Source of the DNA: Porphyra umbilicalis
Lineage: Eukaryota; Rhodophyta; Bangiophyceae; Bangiales; Bangiaceae
Assembly: GCA_002049455.2 (NCBI GenBank)
Contig: KV919078.1
Coordinates: forward strand, 1 to 64,000
DNA: 64,000 nucleotides
Direction: 5' to 3'
A program made the position numbers and the translations under genes. Position 1 is the stretch's first letter. Each line of letters starts with the position of its first letter. This document shows positions 57,717 through 64,000 of the stretch, piece by piece. The notes beneath the pieces are model-generated. The model was not told the origin of the DNA. It saw only the letters and a list, made by a program, of their open reading frames with translations, and searched no databases.

Positions 57717-59314
57717 ATCGTCGGCCAGGCAGGAAACATCCATCGACAAGGATTCTCGATGGCTTCCGATCGGGCCTTGAGAACCCCATCGACGCGCCCT
57801 TTCGGTGGATCTTCGATGGACCCTCGATGACTGTACGCCGAGGAAGCCGGCTCAGAATCTCCGCTCCCATGATTCGTCGCTTGTGACGGTCGCAGCAAGA
57901 GGTTTGTCCAATAGTGTGAGTGTTCTATTACTGAGTTGAACGCAATAACTATTTGACCAGGGTGAACCGTATTTTGGTACGTAATGGACGTGGAGCGTCA
58001 TTGCAATTAGGCCGACACAGGGCATTCCCCGACAGCACGCCAGCACGCGACCCCGGCACACCCTCCCGCTACTGTTGCCGGCGCCCCGCCACGGGGCGGG
58101 ACAGCTCCCCCGGCCGCTCTGTCGCCGTGGTTCGCGACCACCCCCACGCGCTTCCTCGCCCCATCTACGCCCGCGGCGGAGCGCCAGGCGATCCAGCGGC
58201 GGCGGTTGGGCCACCGTCGCCGCGACGCCGCGTGGAGCCCCTTTGCGGAATCCGTCCGCCCGTCGAGGGGCCTCCGCCCGCCCTGTGCGCTCCACGCGCC
58301 GACGGCCTGCGAATCCGTCGCCAACGGCGGCAGCAACAGACGAGGGCCGGCGCGGCTGCCGACGAGGGGGCGGACGCGCCACCGCTGCCGCCAGCCGGAC
58401 CGGACAGGTGCCACAAACGGTGGCGGCCAAACACGCCAACGCCCCCATCCCCCCCCCCCCCACCGCGAACGTGTAGCAGTAGCGTCGCCACGCCGGCGCC
58501 CGGCGGGGGTCGCACATCGGCCGCGCCAGCGCCGCGCGGATCACAGGCACGTCGGACGGGAGGGCGGCGCTGAGGGCGCGCGTTCACACCAACGACGAGG
58601 CGGTCGGCGACGGCGTGTAACGGGGTGGGGGGGGCGGGGCACCTCGCCGCCGCATCCGCCCGGGGGGGATGGGGAAGCTTCTCCCGCCCGCGACCGCCAC
58701 CGCCACCGACGGGGGCGGCGGCGGCCGCTCGGGTGGCGACGGTCTGGGTGTTGGGGGACACGGCGCCCCAGGGGCGGGGCCCCCCCTAGCATTCCCGCCC
58801 GGCAGGGCCACGCGCAAGCAGAGAAGGGACAGCCCGCTACAGTATAAGACCGCGCCTTGCTGGCGGCCATCTCCTCGCGAGAGATTCTCAGACACATAAG
58901 TCAGGCCCGTTCGCTCTTGCGGGCTCGCTCGGTCCTTGAGCAGATAAGCACGTCGTGGATGCCGCACCCTGCTGCTCACATTCCCGTTGCATTACATTTA
59001 CAGTGCCCCTCCACAGTAAGCAGCATACCTGTCGGAGCAAGATCTGTCCCTTATCCAACGGGGATAGCAGCTGGACCAATCATTCGCGAGAGTGCCTGTG
59101 CTTAATGCTAGCTGTAACGGCGGTCAAGACTCGCGGCGCAGACCGTGAGGCAGTAACGGACGTTTTGTTGGGTTCCTGTCAACGGCTGTGTGTCCATCGG
59201 GCGATGCACTTCAATGGAGACTCGGATGGGCCCAAAAACGCCCATCGAATGCCGGTTTCGATGGTCGATGCAGCCCGATGCATGCTCGATGTGATTTCCT
59301 GCCGGGCCGACGAT
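57717..59314. mobile_element. Possible inverted-repeat-bounded element with a captured GC-rich segment
   Basis: A 20-base word at 57717-57736 (atcgtcggccaggcaggaaa) recurs inverted at 59295-59314 with one mismatch. Just inside both ends the sequence is studded with TCGATG/CATCGA words. The interior at 58020-58830 is a GC-rich island of coding-like composition on the - strand, including a hydrophobic segment near 58480. No matching target duplication was found, so the element status is tentative. Confidence 0.35.
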
Positions 59315-59838
59315 TCTGCTTTGTCCTGGTCGGTCCTCATTGCCGGCCAGGTCGTGCAAGGTGCCACACGCCGCCCCCACTGGCTCGGGAGTCCCGACCG
59401 GGGGCCCCGGAGACGCACCACTGGGCGCGCGCTGTCTCCAAAAAATTCCCATTAGCCCGCCCTACGTATGCGAGCCACACGTCCGTGGGTGGCCCCGACT
59501 GGGCCCCGCTGTTCTGGCCACGACGAGCGAATCGTGGGCAGTTCCGCCACCTCCCAGGCCCACCGGACCCGTGGGGAGGTCACCCAGCCACGAGCCGTCA
59601 GCGGGCCGTTGCGGCCGCGGACGGCCTCAGGTGAGCCCGGCATCGGGTGGGCAGTCTGGTAGTGGACGTAAAACAAACGTACGGTAGCGTTCGAGGCGCC
59701 GTCCGAGCGCCGTGAGGTGGTGGCGACCGCGTCGGGAGCCGCGTCCCTCCCGCGGGCGACCACGCGGCACGCCGTCTCTTCCGTGCTGCCCAACACCGCC
59801 CATAGTACCCGCTGACCTCTACCTTACTGACGCCCACG

Positions 59839-61139
59839 ATGGAGTTCCGGCGCCTGGTCGCCGCCCTCGTGGCGACCGCTGGCGTCATCGCCTCGGCGGC
59901 GACGCTGGCGGTCGCCACCCCTTCTGGGCTCAACGCGACGACCCGGCGGCTCCACGCCGACGCGATCAGCGGGCGGTACATCCTCGAAACGACCTTTGAG
60001 CCGCGCATCAACGTCGGCGCCAACCCTGGGAGTGGGGAACCGTGCCCGCGGTCGACCGAATTCCGGGCGCAAGGCGTCCCCGGGGGCGACTTGACCGTCC
60101 CCTTTAACCAACTGTCCGAGGGCGGCCTTAACTGTGACGGCCGCGGGCGCATCATCCTCCTAGGACCGAGGGCGCTCGTTGCGGGTACGATTAACCCGGC
60201 CTTCACGCAGTCGTTGGAGATTGACGAGCGCCAGGTGCTCGAGCAGTTGAACAACAATGAGCTGGTGCAGGCCGTCACCGCCAACCTGGACGCCGAAAAC
60301 GTGCGCGTCGGCCTCTACACCGACTCGACGCGCACGTGCCAGTCGGGCAACCAGCAACGCGTCGTCGCAACATTTACGCTGGTGGTGGCCGCGCGCGACG
60401 TCCGCTCCCGCACCGTGGGCATCTTGGGCCAAACCCTCAACCTGCCGAGCGGCACCCTGTGGTTGACGTTCAAGCCGGGGGGCGCCGCGGGGCTCTTCGC
60501 GCAAAACGTGTGCATTTACCGGCGCGTCGACGTGGCGCGGCGGTTTGGCCAACAAGATGACGGCGTGTGCTTCCCCGCCGACGCGACCGTCGAGCGCCGC
60601 GACGGGGCGGTCGTGCGGTTAGTCGACGTGGCCGTTGGCGACGAGGTGCGTGTCGCGCCGGGCTCGGGGCCGGCCGCGTGGTCGCCCGTCTACATGTTCA
60701 CCCACAAGCTGCCGGGCGGCGCCCACACGTTTGTGGAGATGACGACCGCCGCGGGCGCCGTGTTGACCGCCACGCCCTCTCACCTCGTCTACGCGTCGGG
60801 CGCGCAGGTGCCGGCCGGCTCCGTGGCTGTGGGCGACGCGCTCGAGGTCATCCCCCCGGGGACCCCGGCTGGCGAGGCGGTCAGCAGCCGCGTCGTGGCT
60901 GTCCGCCACGTGGTGCGGGCGGGTTTGGTCAACCCGCAAACGCTCCACGGCGACGTTGTCGTCAATGGCGTGCGCGCGTCGACGTGGACGACCGCCGTCG
61001 AGCCGGCGGTCGCGTCGGGGCTGCTGGCGCCGGTGCGGGCGGCGTTCCGCCTCGCGGGCGTGGACGCGTCGAGGGGGGTGCTCGAGGGGGGTGGCTCCAC
61101 CGCTTGGCGTGGCTGCTGCCAGGGGTGGCGAGCGGTTGA
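59839..61139 (+). CDS. Secreted protein with Hedgehog-type Hint (autoprocessing) domain
   Basis: The N-terminus MEFRRLVAALVATAGVIASA is a signal peptide, so the product enters the secretory route. Residues ~30-243 form an unidentified extracellular-looking domain with a few Cys. The Hint domain begins at Cys244 (CFPADATVERRDGAVVRLVD, then VAVGDEVRV). It continues through block B, TATPSHLVYASG, with Thr312 and His315 forming the TxxH pair used in Hedgehog self-cleavage. It ends with LHGDVVVNGVRASTW and SGLLAPVRAAFRLAGVD. Such domains cleave the chain before the Cys by an N-S acyl shift. At a 6-G run (61086-61091) one missing G would let the protein end GGWLHRLAWLLPGVASG with a stop at 61137-61139, a typical end for the family. 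Read literally the frame runs on to 62748 as low-complexity sequence. Start: first ATG of the frame, directly before the signal peptide. Confidence 0.88.
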
Positions 61140-62083
61140 GGGCGCAGGGGGGGGGGGGTACGCACGGTGGGGGGGTGGTGGTAGAGACGGGGGCGGGGGG
61201 CACGGCGGCGACGTGGGACCCGGTGGCTTTCATGAGCGCGCGCGTACGACTAAGTTGGCATATGACGTAGGTCGTTGGTTGCGCCGCACAGCGGCGCGTT
61301 TTGGCTTGCTCGCGCCCGCCCACAGGCCGCGGCCGTGTGCGGTCACGCTGCCAAGCGCGACCGCACCCCGGCCCCGCATTCAGAGCACGATCCGACAAGA
61401 CGCGCACACCTCTGACGACGGGCAGCCGGCACGGGGCCCGCACGGGCGCGCCGCCCGTCCACCGACCCGCCCACAAACCACCGCCGCGCAGCTGGGCACC
61501 CGCACGCTGCCGCCGCGATCGCCGGCGCCCGAGGGCCACCCCCCTCCCCCGCACGCCGACACGGGCGCGCGCACCCGCTGCGGGCGCGGCGATCCGCCGC
61601 TGCCGCCCCACCCGCCCCGCCGCCGTCGCCACCGCCGCCGCCGCCGCCGCCGACGACGACGCGCGCGCGGGGCCGACGCGCGCCGCCGCGCAGGCGCGGC
61701 GGTGGCCACGACCGCGCGGCGGCTGTGCCGCCGCCACCCGACGGCCACCCACCCGCCAGCGGCGGCGGCGGGCCACCGCGCCCACCGCGCGTGCCACCCA
61801 CCGCCCCGCCCACCCCAGAAGATGTACCGCCGACGCGGACGGCGCGGGCAGCCGCGCCGCCGTGACCGCGGCGGCGGACGCCCCGCCGTCCGCCGCCCGG
61901 CGCCCGACGCCCACCGACCGACGCCCTCCGCCCTCTGCCTTCCGCCCGCCGCCCGCTGCCCGCTGCCCTTTGCCCTCCCCCTTCCACCCGCCGCCCACCG
62001 CCCGCCGCCCGCCGCCCTCCGCCCTCTGCTTTCCGCCCGCCCCCCGCCGACGCGGCGCGCCACGCCACGACGCCGCCGCACGC
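61140..62083. other. Convergent low-complexity intergenic region (Hint / RRM genes)
   Basis: About 940 bases of extremely GC-rich sequence. Irregular C-rich repeats lie at 61890-62045, where a roughly 29-base word (gccctccgccctctgcc-like) occurs twice, at about 61924 and 62012. Long frames on both strands have no domain. Confidence 0.45.
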
Positions 62084-62653
62084 TCACAGCGCCACCGACA
62101 CGGCGATTGGCTCGTCTGCCACCGCCGCGTCATCACCCCCCTCGCCCCGCCCCCCCCTCCCCCCCCCCCCCCCCCCCACGCCGCGCCGCTCGCGTCGGCC
62201 TCCCCCTGCCGTCCGACGGTCGCGTCCTCCGCCCCCCCCCCCCCCCCCGCCGTCATCCCCACTCTCCCCACTCCCGTCGGGGTCTTCCTCCTCGTCGTCA
62301 TCGTTGTCCCGTGGCTCACCCCCCCCCCCCCTCTGCCGGCGCCGCGCGCACGCGGCCGCGCGCCCACGTGACGCGCAGGCGGCCGCCGCCGAGCACCCCG
62401 TCGTGCAAGTTGGCCCGCGCGTCGGCCGCGTCGGCCGCGTCGAGGAAGGTCACAAAGCCGTGGCGCGCCGACACGGTGGCGAGCGTCACGGGCGCGTGGG
62501 GAGGGGGGGGGGGGGGGGGACCCGCACCGCCTCGATTTCACCAAACGGCGCAAAGGCGGCAGCGACGGTCGCGGCGGTGGCGGTCGGCGGGAGGTTGCCG
62601 ACGAAGAGCTTGCGGGGGCGGGGGGGGGGGACGCCCGTGGGGGGGAACTCCAT
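62084..62653 (-). CDS. RRM RNA-binding protein with acidic tail, frame-broken
   Basis: The - strand starts MEFPPTGVPPPRPRKLFVGN, giving RNP2 (KLFVGNLP) followed by FAPFGEIEAVRV. A 17-base G run on the + strand (62503-62519) then changes the frame. In the next frame the RRM completes with TVSARHGFVTFLDAADAADA (RNP1) and GGRLRVTWARGRVRAAPAE. It goes on to an acidic stretch (EPRDNDDDEEDPDGSGESGD), Gly-rich sequence with further G runs, and the end GDDAAVADEPIAVSVAL with a stop at 62084-62086. The complementary order and conserved RNP spacing make a single RRM gene convincing despite the break. Role in RNA metabolism is inferred from the domain only. The start lies right after a C16 run on the coding strand. 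Confidence 0.8.
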
Positions 62654-62656
62654 GGT

Positions 62657-62672
62657 GGGGGGGGGGGGGGGG
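62657..62672 (-). promoter_or_regulatory. C16 tract immediately 5' of the RRM start (coding strand)
   Basis: Read on the - strand, 16 C are followed by acc and ATGG, the same arrangement as at the NYN gene. More C/T-rich blocks continue to about 62760. Confidence 0.55.
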
Positions 62673-63025
62673 AGGGGGGGGAAGGGGAAGGGGGGCGAGG
62701 AAAGGGGGGGGAAGGGGAGGGGGGGCGAGGGGAGGGGGGCGAGGGTAGGGGGGGGAGGTGGGCGGGAACGTTGAGGGGGGTGAACGCTGGGGGAGAGCGT
62801 AGACGCGAGCGCGACAGAGCACGGGGAATCAGGCACGAGGTTGCCGCGCCGATGCAAACGGCCTCGTGATCGCCAGAATCCCGGCACGTTCAAGAAAAAA
62901 AAACCCAGAAAATGCACCGTTCGCCCCCGCAACTCGCGAGTTGCGTGGGCCGTTTTATGTGCACACACGCGCCTCCTCATGCGCGCGTCGCTACCCCCTC
63001 CCCCCGTCCCCCACCCCGTCCCGCA
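62673..63025. other. Intergenic region between the MYND and RRM genes
   Basis: About 350 bases separating two - strand genes. The left part is G-rich (C-rich upstream sequence of the RRM gene), the right part of ordinary composition. Nothing else is visible. Confidence 0.45.
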
Positions 63026-64000
63026 TCAAACCACCAAGCGTAGAGAGCGCGGCCCAAACGACCGTACCGTCGGGGGATGCGCCCGGTTCACCACGCGCAG
63101 CACCCGCCCCCCGTGTTTCTCCAGCGGCGCCGCCAAAAACCGCGCCGCCACCGCGTCGGGCTTCCACCGATAGTCCCCCTCGGGAAGCACCGACATGATG
63201 CCCCACCCTGGGTCGGCATAGACGACCACGTCGCGGAGCTCCAGACCGACAGCTTCTACCTCGGCGGCGAGCGCAGCGGGCCACACCCACCCCTTCCACT
63301 CGCCGCGCATGTCGACGGCCCGCGGGCGGAACATGGCCACGTGGCCGGGCTGCCCGTCGCCGCCGCCGTTGCCGCCACCGCCGGTGGCGGTGGCCGACCC
63401 CGCGGCGGCCGCGGCTGCCCAGCGGCGCCACCCCCCACACGCGCGCTTGTGCGACGCCCGCCACAGCGCGGCGTGGCAGTCTGGGGAGCACGCGCGGCCG
63501 ACGGCGCACTCGGAGCAGCGCTGGAGGCGGGTGAGGGTGCCGCGGGCGGCACCCCGCTCGTGGCCCGCCGACCCGCACGCCCAGCAGCGCGTCGACGGCA
63601 CCGTCGCGGCGGGCGGCAGGGCGGCGGGTGGAAAGGCCGCGGGCGCCCACGGGAGGTCCGCCGCGGGGGGGGAGACCCCCGCCTGCAGAGGCCATCGAGG
63701 ACGCGCGCGGCCGCGCGAAGGTCGGGCGACGCGCCCGCATTACCCGCCGTCTGCGACCACAGCGACCGCCGCTCGGTGACGGCCGATGGCAGGCGCCCGC
63801 CACGCGTCCGCAACGTGTCGACGCCCAGATGGGCGGCGAGGGCGGTCGGGCTCACGGTAAACGCAGTCCCGCCGGCTTCAGCGCCGGCAGCGGCAACGAT
63901 CATGGCCATGGCGGCGCGGTGGCCGCGCAGCGCGGGCGCCGACGGGCACCCCGTCGGTGCCATCACCGCGTGGAGGAGCAGCGCGAGGGCTACCGCGTCG
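63026..64000 (-). CDS. MYND zinc-finger protein, 3' part, frame-broken
   Basis: The gene enters from the right edge, so its start is outside the window. The - strand frame reads DAVALALLLHAVMAPTG at the very edge, then AMAMIVAAAGAEAGGTAFTV and LWSQTAGNAGASPDLRAAAR. At a G run on the + strand (63664-63671) the frame changes. It continues AGVSPPAADLPWAPAAFPP into a complete MYND finger: CWAC, CSEC, CSPDC and HKRAC, the canonical CxxC-CxxC-CxxxC-HxxxC pattern (about 63430-63580). The remaining ~140 residues (GEWKGWVWPAALAAEVEAVG, VVYADPGWGIMSVLPEGDY) have no known domain and end at the stop 63026-63028. MYND fingers bind proline-rich peptides; no specific role can be assigned. Confidence 0.8.

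Larger units (their letters stand above)
54702..59838. other. Gene-poor 5.1-kb stretch
   Basis: The first 1 kb is GC-rich with an octamer repeat. From about 55700 to 58000 the composition is ordinary and frames are short (about 60-140 codons) on both strands with no recognised domain. 58020-58830 is a GC-rich island inside the inverted-repeat interval 57717-59314. No tRNA or rRNA was recognised, but short RNA genes cannot be excluded by eye. Confidence 0.4.

Noticed and set aside
58400-58550. Possible gene fragment with a hydrophobic segment (RRYCYTFAVGGGGMGALACL) on the - strand
   Set aside because: It faintly recalls a Rieske-type membrane anchor but lacks the residues expected after it, so no identity is claimed.
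1-64000. Bacterial contamination or a bacterial contig
   Set aside because: SmD3, plastid transit peptides, a BLM-type RecQ and MYND and RRM genes in widely spaced single units show a eukaryotic nuclear sequence.

Overview
The window is nuclear DNA of a GC-rich, intron-poor photosynthetic eukaryote. The best fit is a bangiophyte red alga (Porphyra/Pyropia type); this is inferred from compact, mostly single-exon genes, very high GC, plastid-type N-terminal leaders on several proteins, a spliceosomal Sm protein and a secreted Hint-domain protein. No prokaryotic operon structure is visible. I recognise 13 protein genes. 

Left part (1-22.4 kb): a RecQ helicase (+), a plastid-type ABC1 kinase (-), inositol-3-phosphate synthase (+), a plastid-type lipoyl synthase (+), the snRNP protein SmD3 (+), plastid transketolase (-) and an MFS transporter (-). 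Gene-free stretches carry an 18-copy array of a 16-bp repeat, a 300-bp MITE and a hairpin. 

Middle (23.5-44.3 kb): a 20.7-kb macrosatellite of 11 nearly identical head-to-tail monomers of about 1,884 bp. Each monomer holds a decayed fragment of an MFS transporter gene related to the one at 49-52 kb. The array ends exactly where a 503-bp terminal-inverted-repeat element begins. 

Right part (45-64 kb): a NYN-domain putative RNase (+), a frame-broken MFS transporter (+), a DUF1995-like plastid protein (+), a 5-kb gene-poor stretch, a secreted Hedgehog-type Hint protein (+), an RRM protein (-) and the 3' part of a MYND zinc-finger gene (-) that runs off the right edge. 

Two themes recur. First, five genes have a run of 14-20 or more C immediately 5' of the start codon. 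Second, most genes are interrupted by apparent single-base frame breaks, nearly all at C or G homopolymers, while protein similarity resumes in the next frame. Either the assembly miscounts homopolymers or these runs are truly unstable; sequence alone cannot decide. The genes are mostly unrelated housekeeping genes and do not form one pathway.
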